Positions 1 to 8,829 of a DNA stretch of 62,674 nucleotides are shown in pieces. The DNA comes from Halorhabdus amylolytica. GTDB lineage: Archaea > Halobacteriota > Halobacteria > Halobacteriales > Haloarculaceae. The notes beneath the pieces were generated by a model. It was not told where the DNA came from. It saw nothing but the letters and a program-made list of their open reading frames with translations, and did no database searches. The stretch spans positions 1-62,674 of the forward strand of contig NZ_SPQG01000017.1 in NCBI RefSeq assembly GCF_004944975.1. Reading direction: 5' to 3'. Within the stretch, counting starts at the first letter, position 1, and each line of letters opens with the position of its first letter. Both the position numbers and the translations under genes were made by a program.

Positions 1-30
1 TCGAACGCGCGATCGAGGGGGCAGACCGCT
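1..30 (+). CDS. 3' tail of an upstream gene cut by the window edge
   Basis: Reading from base 1 in the third frame gives ERAIEGADR followed by TGA at 28-30, an acidic tail typical of haloarchaeal proteins. Only nine residues are present, so the product cannot be named. The other frames give no better ending. This is an inference from composition alone. Confidence 0.35.
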
Positions 31-275
31 GAACGCTGGCGTCTAAACAAGGCCGATAAGTTGTATCTGGACCGGACCGACTGTTGAGACTCAGATCTCG
101 TCGGCTCCTTCATCAGATAGAATTTGTCTTCGCTTTGGTATCCGGTTCAATCTCCTGGGAAAATGGGAGCGTATGCATTGAGAAGAGTCGTCTCATCTTC
201 TGGCCAGCCGACAATCTCCTCCCGGCTAGACCACGGGAGGCGGGGACCTAAACCGATGGCCCACGAACGGGTAGT

Positions 276-2435
276 GTGGACCGGCGAACATTCATCGCGT
301 CCGTCGGGACGTCGAGCGTCGTCGCGACCGCCGGATGCACGTCCCACGGTGAAGCGAGGCCGCGGTTCAGAATCGGCGAGAACGGGTTCGAGCGGTTACG
401 AAACGGAGTCTATCGACCGTTTTCCGTTCGGGGCCTCAACCTCGGAATGGCAAAGCCCGGACGGTTCCCCGGCGAGGCGGCGATCACACGCGCGGAGTAC
501 GACCGCTGGCTCGCGGCTATTGGGGACGTCGCGAACGTCGTCCGGACCTACACCATCCATCCCCCGGCTTTCTATCGAGCGCTCGCGGCCTACAACGAGG
601 GGACGTCCGATCCGCTGTTGTTGCTCCAGGGGACGTGGGTCCCGACCGGGGACCTTCTGGAAGCTGGCGACGCGACAGAACTGTCGGAAACAGTCGACGC
701 CGAACTGGAGCGGACCGTCGACGTGGTTCACGGACAGACGACGCTTCCGGAACGCCCCGGTCACGCAGCCGGACGCTACGACGCCGACGTGAGCGAGGCC
801 TCACTCGGCTATCTTTTCGGGATCGAGTGGCCGCCGGAAGTCGTCACGGAGACCAACGAACGCGGTGACGAGGGGGACTACGAGGGCACGTACCTGCAGA
901 CGCGGGATGGCTCGCCGTTCGAGCGCTGGCTGGCGGGTCGTCTGGAGCGGATCGTCGCTCGAGAGTCCGAAGCGTACGACACCCAGCGACCAGTCTCGTT
1001 CGTCAACTGGGTGACGACGGACCCGCTCGAACACCCCTACGAACCGTTCCGGGACGAGGACAGCGCGAGCATCGATCCGGACGCCATCCGATCGACGGAC
1101 GCCTTCGATGCCGGGACTCTTGGTTCGTATCACGTCTACCCGTACTATCCGGATCTGCTGAACGAGACGCCGGCGTACGTCGAGTACGTCGATCACCGCG
1201 GAGACCGGAACAACTACGCCGGATACCTGAACCATCTCGTCGAGGTGACCGATCACCCGGTGCTGGTGGCGGAGTTCGGTGTCCCGAGTTCCCGCGGGAT
1301 CGCCCATCGGAACGTTCACGGTCGCCACCAGGGCCGTCACACGGAACGAGAACAGGGCGAGATCATCGCTGCGATGTTCGAAGATGTTGTCCAGGCCGGG
1401 ACTGCTGGTGGGATCGTCTTCTCCTGGCAGAACGAGTGGTTCAAGCGCACGTGGAACCTCGACGCCCGCTCGGTCCCCGGTCGACGCCCGTTCTGGTCGA
1501 ACGTCGAGACGCCGGAACAGCGCTTCGGTCTGCTGGCTTTCGATCCAGTCGATGGCGTCAGACTCGATGGCTCGCTGAACGGCTGGGAAGACGCGACGAG
1601 GATCGAACCGGCCCGGAAAGGGAACGCACGGTCCGAGCGGACGCTCACGAGCCTGCAGGTTACACACGATCTGGAGGGGCTGAACTATCGACTCGAGTTC
1701 GAGGATCTTCCGGAACCGATCGACTGGACGAGCATGAACGCACTGGTGACTATCGGACTGACTGGCCGAACGATGACCTTGCCCCTGGGCACGGATGCGG
1801 ACGTAACGGCGGATTTTGTCGTTCACCTGGCCGGACCCGGGGACTCGCGGCTACTCGTCGATTCGCGATACGACGCTTTCGCCCGGGAGTTCGGGACCGA
1901 GGCTGGACTCCCACTCGAGGCATACCGCGATGGGTCCGCCGGATTCGTTCCCGTCCGGGAGCCGATCAACCTGGGGTACACGGTCCCGGCGACTGGCAAA
2001 GAGGTCCCTTTCGAGGCCGTCGAGACCGGTCAGTTACGGTATGGCAACGGCAACCCCGACGCGGCGTCTTACGACTCGTTGACGGACGTCCACGTTGATG
2101 CGGCGGGCAACGTCGTCGAAGGGCGACTGCCGTGGATCCTGTTGAACGTCGCCGATCCGTCCAGCAAACAGCGGATCGCTACCGACTGGGACGAGGGACT
2201 CGACAACGTCGGATTCGACGGGGTGACGATCGGCGCCGCGACGTTCGCCCCGCGATCTGACGGGGATGGACGGGCTGCCGTCACGGACGGGCCGACGAAC
2301 GTCGTCGATGCAGTTCCGGGCCGGGACGGATCAGTTGTCCGGACGGCTGAATACACGTGGGATCCCTGGGAGAAACCGGCCTACCAAGAGCGACTGAAGG
2401 AGTCATACGATATCCTTCGAGAGGAGCTAAGCTGA
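276..2435 (+). CDS. Tat-exported lipoprotein with glycoside hydrolase-like TIM barrel
   Basis: A 719-residue secreted protein starting at a GTG. The N-terminus carries a twin-arginine motif (DRRTFIA) and a lipobox ending in Cys21 (ATAGC), so it is probably Tat-exported and lipid-anchored outside the cell. The region to about residue 390 looks like a clan GH-A (beta/alpha)8 barrel: VAEFG (Glu333) fits a nucleophile strand and GGIVFSWQNEW fits the last barrel strand. The C-terminal 300 residues look beta-rich and may be an accessory carbohydrate-binding part. The polysaccharide substrate cannot be told. It stands alone, with no sugar transporter beside it. Fold class is likely; enzyme activity is inferred. 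Confidence 0.6.
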   Translation: MDRRTFIASVGTSSVVATAGCTSHGEARPRFRIGENGFERLRNGVYRPFSVRGLNLGMAKPGRFPGEAAITRAEYDRWLAAIGDVANVVRTYTIHPPAFYRALAAYNEGTSDPLLLLQGTWVPTGDLLEAGDATELSETVDAELERTVDVVHGQTTLPERPGHAAGRYDADVSEASLGYLFGIEWPPEVVTETNERGDEGDYEGTYLQTRDGSPFERWLAGRLERIVARESEAYDTQRPVSFVNWVTTDPLEHPYEPFRDEDSASIDPDAIRSTDAFDAGTLGSYHVYPYYPDLLNETPAYVEYVDHRGDRNNYAGYLNHLVEVTDHPVLVAEFGVPSSRGIAHRNVHGRHQGRHTEREQGEIIAAMFEDVVQAGTAGGIVFSWQNEWFKRTWNLDARSVPGRRPFWSNVETPEQRFGLLAFDPVDGVRLDGSLNGWEDATRIEPARKGNARSERTLTSLQVTHDLEGLNYRLEFEDLPEPIDWTSMNALVTIGLTGRTMTLPLGTDADVTADFVVHLAGPGDSRLLVDSRYDAFAREFGTEAGLPLEAYRDGSAGFVPVREPINLGYTVPATGKEVPFEAVETGQLRYGNGNPDAASYDSLTDVHVDAAGNVVEGRLPWILLNVADPSSKQRIATDWDEGLDNVGFDGVTIGAATFAPRSDGDGRAAVTDGPTNVVDAVPGRDGSVVRTAEYTWDPWEKPAYQERLKESYDILREELS

Positions 2436-2510
2436 ACGGAGTGCGACGCATTTCTGAGCCGAGATACTGTCAGATATGTGGGTAGAACCACTGTCAGTCA
2501 CGTCCTGTTC

Positions 2511-2894
2511 TCAGGCGAATCCCAGCAGGTTCGCCAGCGCGAACCCCAACACAGTTGCGAACGCGAAGTGCAACAGTGTCAGCCCAGCCGTTGCCCGCCT
2601 GGAGATACCGTACACCTTCGCGATCGCCATCGCGTCGGCGAGCAGCGTCGTCACGAGGACGACTACCACACCGAGTTCCTGCGAGAGGATCCCCACGCTC
2701 TCCATGCCGTATCGACCGAGGAGGATCGAGACGGCCGCGGGGACGGGACCGACGTAGGCGGCCCGCTGGCTAGGCACCTCCCCGAGGAAGAACGTCGCAG
2801 CGAGGTGCAACGTGACAGCGTAGAACAGCGAGACAGCCAGGAACACGCCGACGAGGGCAGCGAGTCCCCCGCCGATCGGACCAGTCTGTAGCAT
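2511..2894 (-). CDS. small haloarchaeal integral membrane protein
   Basis: A 127-residue protein with about four hydrophobic segments (GGLAALVGVFLAVSLFYAVT, AAYVGPVPAAVSILL, GVVVVLVTTLLADAMAI, TLLHFAFATVLGFALANLL). The frame stays open upstream to 3128, but that extension is low-complexity Arg/Ser sequence, so the ATG at 2894 (MLQTGPIGGG) is preferred. I recognise it only as a haloarchaeal membrane protein of unknown function; no catalytic motif is visible. It lies downstream of the TATA-binding protein gene on the same strand, 127 bp away, and may be read through from it. Confidence 0.6.
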   Translation of the reverse strand: MLQTGPIGGGLAALVGVFLAVSLFYAVTLHLAATFFLGEVPSQRAAYVGPVPAAVSILLGRYGMESVGILSQELGVVVVLVTTLLADAMAIAKVYGISRRATAGLTLLHFAFATVLGFALANLLGFA

Positions 2895-3021
2895 CGTCTC
2901 GTCCCCGGCCGACCCAATCTGTGACGCAATCGCTCCGAGAGGAATGTTCGGGAGCGACAGGAGACGAAAAGACGCGAGTGAGAGCATATCCGCCCTTCGA
3001 CGGGGAGCGGTTTGTCGGTTG

Positions 3022-3582
3022 TTATTCCAGCAGTCCGAGTTCCTCGAGTCGGGAGACGATCTTGTCGACGGCTTCGCGGGCGTCGTCGGGTTCCTTGCCA
3101 CCGGTGATGACGAGCTTGCCCGAGCCAAAGAGCAGGGCGACCACGTCGGGTTCTTCCAGACGATAGACCAGTCCGGGGAACTGCTCGGGTTCGTACTCGA
3201 TGTTCTCCAGGCCGAGCCCGATCGCGATGGCGTTGAGGTTGAGATTGCGACCCAGGTCCGCCGACGTGACGATGTTCTGGACGACGATCTCGGGATCCTC
3301 GTCCACTTGGATCTCCAGGTCCCGCAGTTTGTCGAAGACGATCCGCAAGCTCTGATGGACGTCGTCGGTGCTCTTCGCGCCGGTACAGACGATCTTCCCC
3401 GACCGGAAGATCAGCGCCGCCGACTTGGGATCCTGCGTGCGATAGACGAGGCCGGGGAACTGCTCGGGATCGTAGTCCGCGCCCTCCAGATCCATCGCGA
3501 CGCTCTGCAGATCGAGCTCCTGACCGATCCCGGTCGAAGCAACCACGTTTTCGATGTTGATCGTTTCCTTGGGGTCAGCCAT
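3022..3582 (-). CDS. tbp: TATA-box-binding protein (TBP)
   Basis: A 186-residue general transcription factor that binds the TATA box and, with TFB, recruits RNA polymerase. The protein is the expected direct repeat of two TBP half-saddles (about residues 7-95 and 98-186). Each carries the motif EQFPGLVYR and a strand ending in FRSGKIVCTG or FGSGKLVITG. Haloarchaea usually have several TBP genes; this one has the full length and a normal acidic C-terminus, so it may be the housekeeping copy. It is transcribed away from the tRNA methylase gene. The promoter contains a duplicated TATA module, described separately. Confidence 0.95.
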   Translation of the reverse strand: MADPKETINIENVVASTGIGQELDLQSVAMDLEGADYDPEQFPGLVYRTQDPKSAALIFRSGKIVCTGAKSTDDVHQSLRIVFDKLRDLEIQVDEDPEIVVQNIVTSADLGRNLNLNAIAIGLGLENIEYEPEQFPGLVYRLEEPDVVALLFGSGKLVITGGKEPDDAREAVDKIVSRLEELGLLE

Positions 3583-3599
3583 GATTCGAATAGGAGATC

Positions 3600-3639
3600 G
3601 TATTTAAGTCTTATAAAGGTTGGTATTTAAGATTTATAA
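3600..3639 (-). promoter_or_regulatory. duplicated TATA modules upstream of tbp
   Basis: Two near-identical 17-bp modules at 3600-3616 and 3623-3639 each hold, on the minus strand, TTATAA followed by CTTAAATAC. They differ at two positions and are 23 bp apart. The proximal TATA lies about 29-34 bp before the TBP start codon at 3582, which would give a very short 5' leader. The distal one would give a leader of roughly 25 nt. TBP binding to its own tandem TATA boxes would be a simple autoregulatory arrangement (inference). Confidence 0.6.
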
Positions 3640-3708
3640 GCACCCCAGTATTCGGGGTACAGGCCATTGCAAGGGCGAACGGGCACGAATCGTCTGTCGA
3701 ACTCCCTC

Positions 3709-3790
3709 ATACGGATTATTGTCGTGATGTACCGGTATCCGTCGACTCCCGGGTCGGTGTCATCCGGAAATAATCTACAATAATCTGTAT
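3709..3790 (+). repeat. 82-bp palindromic dispersed element, copy A
   Basis: Starts with ATACGGATTATTGTCG and ends with the near-perfect inverse of that arm. The middle contains a GC-rich palindrome around TCCCGGG. It is about 95% identical to the copies at 8214-8295, 17675-17756 and 33532-33613, and all are exactly 82 bp. It lies between the divergent tbp and tRNA methylase genes. No coding capacity. Confidence 0.85.
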
Positions 3791-3887
3791 CAGTCCCTTC
3801 GGAGCAACACGTTCAGTTCCCTCGGACACGTCTCTTGCGTGGCGGGCAACCGCCAGAGACAAGCGCCGACGGACACTCGCTACGGGC

Positions 3888-4910
3888 GTGTACCTGCTGG
3901 AACTGGCGGGCACCGACGATGCCTTCGCCGCCTACGAGGCGGGGAGCGCCGTCAGCGACGTCTCCGTCGTCGGTGGTGGCCTGGCGACTGCGGGTGCGAT
4001 CACCGACCGCGTCTCTCGACTCGCGTTGACCCATCGTGTCAGCGAGCTTGTCGGGATGACTGCACCGACGATCGAGAGCGCCCGTGAACTCCTCGCGGAG
4101 ACATCGCTCGATCGTACCGGGTCAGTCGCGGTACGGGCACGGGACGTCCGCGGTGCGACGGGTATCAGTACCCAGGCCGTCGAGCGTGAACTCGGCTCGG
4201 TGCTCGTCGACGGGGGTTTCAGGGTGGACCTGGAGGATCCGGACCACGAACTCCGGGCTGTCTTCGCCGGGTCGCCGTCCGCCCAACCGGAGGATGCAGT
4301 CGAACTCATGTCCCACGGGAAGGAACGCGTCTGTGCGTTGGGATGGCTCCTCGACGAGCCCGACCGGCAATTCACCGAGCGCGCACCGACCGATCGTCCG
4401 TTCTTCCAGCCCGGGAGCATGGATCCCACGCTCGCACGCGCGCTGGTTAACGTCGCCGGTGCCCGTCCCGGCGCGACGATCCTCGATCCGATGTGTGGAA
4501 CGGGCGGGCTATTGATCGAGGCGGGATTGGTCGGGGCCGACGTCCTGGGCGCCGATGCCCTGCCGAAGATGGTGCGGGGGACCCGGGAAAACCTGATCGC
4601 GCTCGTCGGAGACAGCTTCGACGTCTGCCGGGGGGACGCGGGACGGCTCCCGTTCCGGGACGAGGCCGTCGACGCGGTCGTCTTCGACGCGCCCTACGGC
4701 CGACAGACGAAGATCACCGGGGACGATCTCGCGTCGTTGCTCGCTGACGCGCTCAGGGAGGCACAGCGACTCGCCCCCCGGGCGGTCGTCGTCGGCGATC
4801 GCCCGTGGGATAGCGTGGCGACCGATGCCGGCTGGACGGTAGACGCGCACTTCGAACGGCGCGTCCATCGGTCGCTGGACCGGCACGTCCTCGTGCTCGA
4901 ACGGGAGTGA
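3888..4910 (+). CDS. trmG10: tRNA (guanine(10)-N2)-dimethyltransferase
   Basis: A 340-residue methyltransferase that makes N2-methyl- or N2,N2-dimethylguanosine at position 10 of tRNAs, as the archaeal Trm-G10/Trm11 family does. The N-terminal 150 residues fit a THUMP RNA-binding domain. The C-terminal Rossmann part has the SAM motif LDPMCGTGGLLIEAG and the catalytic DAPYG motif at residues 267-271, the D/N-PPY signature of amino-group methylases. The start is GTG at 3888, in line with the family start MYLLELAG. The intergenic space before it holds repeat copy A. Confidence 0.9.
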   Translation: MYLLELAGTDDAFAAYEAGSAVSDVSVVGGGLATAGAITDRVSRLALTHRVSELVGMTAPTIESARELLAETSLDRTGSVAVRARDVRGATGISTQAVERELGSVLVDGGFRVDLEDPDHELRAVFAGSPSAQPEDAVELMSHGKERVCALGWLLDEPDRQFTERAPTDRPFFQPGSMDPTLARALVNVAGARPGATILDPMCGTGGLLIEAGLVGADVLGADALPKMVRGTRENLIALVGDSFDVCRGDAGRLPFRDEAVDAVVFDAPYGRQTKITGDDLASLLADALREAQRLAPRAVVVGDRPWDSVATDAGWTVDAHFERRVHRSLDRHVLVLERE

Positions 4911-4941
4911 CTGGTCTCCCGTTCTGGCCGGTACTGACGGC

Positions 4942-6078
4942 TCACCGACCTTCGATGGTTACGTGGTGTTCTGTGACGGCCGTGACTTCCCCGTCGATGG
5001 AGGCGTGGTGGGCGTTGCTGATCGCGTCCTCGGCAGGTCGGGCGATCCGATCACCCACCGTCACGTCGTCGCCGGGGGAGACCGTCGGGTTCGCGTAGTC
5101 GGCGACGCCCTCGTAGTCGGGGTTGCTCAACAGCGGGATCCGGACTCGATCCGGCTCCAGGCCGGTCGGTTCGTCCTCGAGAGTCCGTCCCTTCCAGGCC
5201 TGGGGGCCGAGAATGTTGATGCGGCCGTTGCCGATCCGGTTGTCCTCGGCCAGTGTCTCGTCGATGATCAACAGGCAGTTCGTCCGCTTGGTGACGCCGA
5301 ACATGTCGGGATCCCGTTCAATCTCGAAACTCCAGCCTGGCCCCCCGTCGGCGAGAATCTCGTGGGAGCCGGGCCCGCCGGGTCGGCCCGCGGCCGCGAG
5401 GAGCTCCGTCGCCGGTGTGCCGACAGGTACCCTGAGGAATCGGTGGCGGGGGGTGTCGCCGTCGACGTGGATTAGCTTGTGTGTCACTGGTTTTCCGTCG
5501 CCCAGCGCCAGAGCGATATTGTAGAACGTCTCGGTGTTCTGGACGATCCAGCCGTGATCCATCGGCAGGTCACGGCCGATGACGGTGTCCGCCACCGTCC
5601 GCAACAGGACGCTCTCCATCCCGTACTCGTAGCGGTCCCCGGTGCAGGCAACAATAATGCCTGTTTCTCCGTCGTCGATCGGTAACTCCTCGGGTTCGTA
5701 GACCGTCGCGTCAGTCGCTTCCTCCAGGGCACCGAGCCAGACGCCCCGGTAGTGCTCTTTGGTCCCGATCACGACGCGATCCAGAACCGTCTCCAGGAAT
5801 GCGTCACAGAACGCAGCTAGCGTTTCGGCGTGTTCCCGTCCGATCCAGCGGTCTTTGACGAAGTCCGGTTCGCTCTCCTGGTGATTGAGCAATAGCCCGT
5901 CGACCTCGTCGATGCGCTTCCACTTGGCGTAGGCGGGGAACCCGGCACCGCCGGCCCCGGCTATTCCTGCACGCCTGATGCGATCCACGAGCGGCTGTTC
6001 CCCGAGCCCGAACGACGCTCCGTCCACCGGAGCCTGTTGAGTATCTCCACTCATGGGTGTCCCATCGAGGAGTGACAT
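4942..6078 (-). CDS. RnfC/NuoF-like FMN-binding oxidoreductase subunit, stand-alone
   Basis: A 378-residue protein related to the 51-kDa subunit of NADH dehydrogenase and to RnfC/PduS. The glycine-rich IRRAGIAGAGGAGFPAYAKW near residue 35 is the NADH/FMN-site signature. The family's Rossmann-like core follows, and a short barrel-sandwich hybrid domain (NPTVSPGDDVTVGDRIA) closes the protein. I see no cluster of Cys for an Fe-S centre at the C-terminus and no neighbouring Rnf or Nuo genes, so its electron partner is unknown. An alternative start is ATG at 6054 (MSGDTQQ). Family assignment is firm; physiological role is not known. Confidence 0.75.
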   Translation of the reverse strand: MSLLDGTPMSGDTQQAPVDGASFGLGEQPLVDRIRRAGIAGAGGAGFPAYAKWKRIDEVDGLLLNHQESEPDFVKDRWIGREHAETLAAFCDAFLETVLDRVVIGTKEHYRGVWLGALEEATDATVYEPEELPIDDGETGIIVACTGDRYEYGMESVLLRTVADTVIGRDLPMDHGWIVQNTETFYNIALALGDGKPVTHKLIHVDGDTPRHRFLRVPVGTPATELLAAAGRPGGPGSHEILADGGPGWSFEIERDPDMFGVTKRTNCLLIIDETLAEDNRIGNGRINILGPQAWKGRTLEDEPTGLEPDRVRIPLLSNPDYEGVADYANPTVSPGDDVTVGDRIARPAEDAISNAHHASIDGEVTAVTEHHVTIEGR

Positions 6079-6132
6079 CGACCTGACTGTCCTGATCTGA
6101 ATTGACTTGTGGCGACCATGGAGACGAGTGAG

Positions 6133-6306
6133 TCAGTCAAAGGCGGTCGCCCGGGTCTGGATCGATCTGTGGGTCTGGAACGGTTTGCCACACATTGCGC
6201 ACTCTCCCGGATGTGTCTCGGCCGTAACGATCGCACCGCATTCCGGACACACGTACGTAGCGCGTGTCCTGGCCGTATCGCCCATCGCGTCGTGCGTGTG
6301 AGCCAT
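6133..6306 (-). CDS. rubrerythrin-like zinc-ribbon miniprotein
   Basis: A 57-residue protein reading MAHTHDAMGDTARTR, then a zinc or iron knuckle pair. The two CxxC motifs are YVCPEC (Cys20, Cys23) and CAMC (Cys36, Cys39). This spacing matches the rubredoxin-like C-terminal knuckle of rubrerythrin, and haloarchaea carry many such stand-alone miniproteins. It lies upstream of the RnfC-like gene on the same strand, 54 bp away, so a redox role next to an electron-transfer protein is possible (inference). No other function can be stated. Confidence 0.65.
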   Translation of the reverse strand: MAHTHDAMGDTARTRATYVCPECGAIVTAETHPGECAMCGKPFQTHRSIQTRATAFD

Positions 6307-6450
6307 CGTCTACCATATTACGCCCTGCTCGTAAGTATCGATCGTAAACGGAAAAATATGTTATTTATTGATGCGGATCGACCATCCCCACACTGATGGG
6401 GCAGGCGGGCTGTGGTCGGTTCGGCGCCGCGATCTGATACCACGGAATAG

Positions 6451-6464
6451 CAATTTTTATATAG
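6451..6464 (+). promoter_or_regulatory. TATA box of the thermosome gene
   Basis: CAATTTTTATATAG lies 35-48 bp upstream of the thermosome ATG at 6499. This places the transcription start about 10-20 nt before the start codon, as for typical short-leader haloarchaeal promoters. I did not find a clear heat-shock palindrome nearby. Confidence 0.55.
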
Positions 6465-6498
6465 AACCGCAATCGACCATTCATACGAGGATCCAATT

Positions 6499-8073
6499 AT
6501 GTCACAGTCTGGACAGCAGCGCATGGGCGGTCAGCCGATGTTTATTCTCAGCGAAGATTCCCAGCGGACACAGGGGAAAGACGCACAGAGTTCGAACATC
6601 TCGGCCGGGAAAGCAGTCAGCGAGGCGGTACGAACGACGCTCGGTCCCCGCGGGATGGACAAGATGCTCGTCTCAGACGACGGCGACGTCGTCATCACGA
6701 ACGACGGTGCGACCATCTTAGACGAGATGGATATCGAGCATCCCGCGGCGAACATGATCGTCGAGGTCGCCGAGACCCAGGAGGAGGAGGTCGGCGACGG
6801 GACGACCACTGCCTCGATCCTCACGGGCGAACTGCTCGCAAAGGCCGAGGACTTACTCGACGACGATGTCCACGCGACGACGATCGTCGAGGGGTATCAC
6901 GAGGCCGCGCGTCTCGCCCGCGAGGCTATCGATGATCTCGTCGTCGACGGTGATCTGGACGACGAGTCGCTGGTCGAGGTTGCCGAGTCCAGCATGACCG
7001 GCAAGGGGACCGGCGACGTTGCCGCCGAGGCGCTGGCCGAGACGGTCGTCGAGGCGATCAGGCACGTCCGTGACGGCCGCGTCGAACGCGAAAACATCAC
7101 GATCCATACGCAGGTTGGATCTTCCTCGAGCGCGACCGAACTCGTCGAGGGTGTCATCGTGGACGAGGAGCCCGTCCACGACAACATGCCCCGGACAGTC
7201 GAGGACGCGTCGATCGCCGTCATCGACGGCGACATCGATCTCAAGGAAAGTAACATCGACGCCGAGTACAACGTCAACAGCGTCGACCAGCTCAACGCCG
7301 CTATTGAGGCCGAAGAGAATGAACTGCGCGGGTACGCCGACGCACTCGCCGATCTCGGTGTCGACGTCGCGTTCGTCTCCGGCGACGTCGAGGACCGCGT
7401 CGCCGCCTACCTCGCGAAGGAAGGCGTACTGGCCTTAGACGGCGTCGACGACCTCGAGGCGATCGCCGGCGCGACCGGCGCGAGCCGGGTCGCCTCTGTC
7501 GAGGATCTCGAAACCGACGAATTCGGTGAGGCAGAATCGATAAGCGTTCGCGCCTACGGTGAGGAGGACCTCACCTTCGTCGAGGGCGGCGCGGCCGCCG
7601 AGGCCGTGACGGTCTTCGCCCGCGGCGGAACCGAGCACGTCGTCGACGAACTCGAACGCGCCATTATGGACGCACTGGACGTCGTCACCGCCGCCCTCGA
7701 GCGTGGCGGTGTCGTCCCCGGTGCGGGCGCCACCGAGGTCGCCGTCGCCGACTACGTCCGTTCGCACGCTGCGACTATCGAAGGCCGCAAGCAACTGGCC
7801 GTCGAGGCCTTCGCCGACGCTGTCGACGTGGTCCCGCGGACGCTCGCGACGAACACGGGCATGGATCCGATCGACGCGTTGGTCGACCTCCGGTCGGCCT
7901 ACGAGGACGACGACCTCTCGGGCGTCATCAGTGAGGGCCAGACCGGCGTCATTGCCGATCCCCTCGAACACGGCGTGATCGACCCCGCTGCCGTCAAACA
8001 CGAGGCCGTCGAGTCCGCCACCGAGGCCGCGACGATGATCGTCCGCATCGACGACGTCATCGCCGCGAGCTAA
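6499..8073 (+). CDS. thermosome subunit (group II chaperonin)
   Basis: A 524-residue subunit of the archaeal CCT-like chaperonin that folds proteins inside a double-ring cage using ATP. The N-terminal equatorial domain has GPRGMDKML and [11 protein letters not shown]. The ATP motif GDGTTT is at residues 99-104, and the C-terminal equatorial part has [18 protein letters not shown]. Length fits the family, although it lacks the Gly/Met-rich tail seen in some haloarchaeal paralogues. Haloarchaea have two or three paralogous subunits and I cannot say which this is. A strong TATA box precedes it. The gene is monocistronic. Confidence 0.95.
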   Translation: MSQSGQQRMGGQPMFILSEDSQRTQGKDAQSSNISAGKAVSEAVRTTLGPRGMDKMLVSDDGDVVITNDGATILDEMDIEHPAANMIVEVAETQEEEVGDGTTTASILTGELLAKAEDLLDDDVHATTIVEGYHEAARLAREAIDDLVVDGDLDDESLVEVAESSMTGKGTGDVAAEALAETVVEAIRHVRDGRVERENITIHTQVGSSSSATELVEGVIVDEEPVHDNMPRTVEDASIAVIDGDIDLKESNIDAEYNVNSVDQLNAAIEAEENELRGYADALADLGVDVAFVSGDVEDRVAAYLAKEGVLALDGVDDLEAIAGATGASRVASVEDLETDEFGEAESISVRAYGEEDLTFVEGGAAAEAVTVFARGGTEHVVDELERAIMDALDVVTAALERGGVVPGAGATEVAVADYVRSHAATIEGRKQLAVEAFADAVDVVPRTLATNTGMDPIDALVDLRSAYEDDDLSGVISEGQTGVIADPLEHGVIDPAAVKHEAVESATEAATMIVRIDDVIAAS

Positions 8074-8145
8074 GTCGACGCAGGCTCCCGTTCTAACGGA
8101 CGGCCGCGTTTGCTTTCGAAATCTTTCGGAGAGTGCTCCCTCTTG

Positions 8146-8310
8146 ATACGGATTGCTCTCAGCCATTCCACATCGACCGCCCCCCAGTCAGGCGGTCGTA
8201 GTGAAAAACAGTGATACGGATTATTGTCGATTATTTCCGGATGACGCCGACCCGGGGGTCGACGGATACCGGTACATCACGACAATAATCCGTATGAGAG
8301 CAATCCGTAT
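8146..8310 (+). repeat. 82-bp palindromic element interrupted by another copy
   Basis: The outer arms ATACGGATTGCTCTCA (8146-8161) and TGAGAGCAATCCGTAT (8295-8310) are perfect inverse complements. Removing the inner element at 8214-8295 leaves 83 bp that align along their whole length with the element at 46289-46370. They share CAGGCGGTCGTA versus CGGGCGGTCGTA and AAACAGT in the same places. The one extra base is a G present on both sides of the inner copy. Confidence 0.75.
8214..8295 (-). repeat. 82-bp palindromic dispersed element, copy B (nested)
   Basis: Ends in perfect inverse arms ATACGGATTATTGTCG and CGACAATAATCCGTAT. It is in the opposite orientation to copies A and C, as judged by its asymmetric middle (ACCGGTACATCA on the right side). 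It lies inside a second, diverged 82-bp element of the same general design. Confidence 0.85.
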
Positions 8311-8331
8311 GAGGGGTCTCCCGGTCGACTC

Positions 8332-8829
8332 ATGATCCTGGCTTCGTTACGCGCGAACGTGCCATCCAGTCGTCCGTTCGCCCTCGCTACGGTCGCAGGA
8401 GGCTTCGTCGCACTCGTCCACGCGAGTCTCACGTGGCCCCTCGCGGCGACGCTTGCCATCTTCGGCGGCGGAGCCGTCGCCGCGTTCGTCGCGGAAGCAA
8501 TCGTCATCGCCCGCGACCACCTCGAACACTACATCGGTCCGACACTGCTGGGTGTGCCTGTCTACGTCCTCTTTGGCTGGACTGGCGTCGTCTACGTCGC
8601 GTTCCGTCTCGCGCTGCTTGTCGTCGACGGCCTCCCGGCCGTCGCCGTCGCCGCCGCACTGGCGACCACCTACGACCTGCTCACCGATCACAGGGGAGTT
8701 GCGGCGGGGTACTGGACCTACACTGATGACCTGCCGGGACCGCGATTCCATGGCGTTCCGTGGTGGAATTACGTCGGCTGGATGGTGATCAGCTCGATCA
8801 CGGCGGCCCTAGCGTCACCGTTTCTCTGA
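8332..8829 (+). CDS. short CruF/DUF422-like membrane protein
   Basis: A 165-residue membrane protein with about four hydrophobic helices. The C-terminal part resembles the carotenoid hydratase family (CruF, DUF422): YDLLTDHRGVAAGYWTY, followed by GPRFHGVPWWNYVGW, keeps the polar and aromatic residues of that family's last helices. Full-length bacterioruberin hydratase is about 280-300 residues, so this is a shortened member or a paralogue with another substrate. No other carotenoid gene is near. It follows the nested repeat by 21 bp, so the element may have replaced its promoter region. Confidence 0.5.
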   Translation: MILASLRANVPSSRPFALATVAGGFVALVHASLTWPLAATLAIFGGGAVAAFVAEAIVIARDHLEHYIGPTLLGVPVYVLFGWTGVVYVAFRLALLVVDGLPAVAVAAALATTYDLLTDHRGVAAGYWTYTDDLPGPRFHGVPWWNYVGWMVISSITAALASPFL

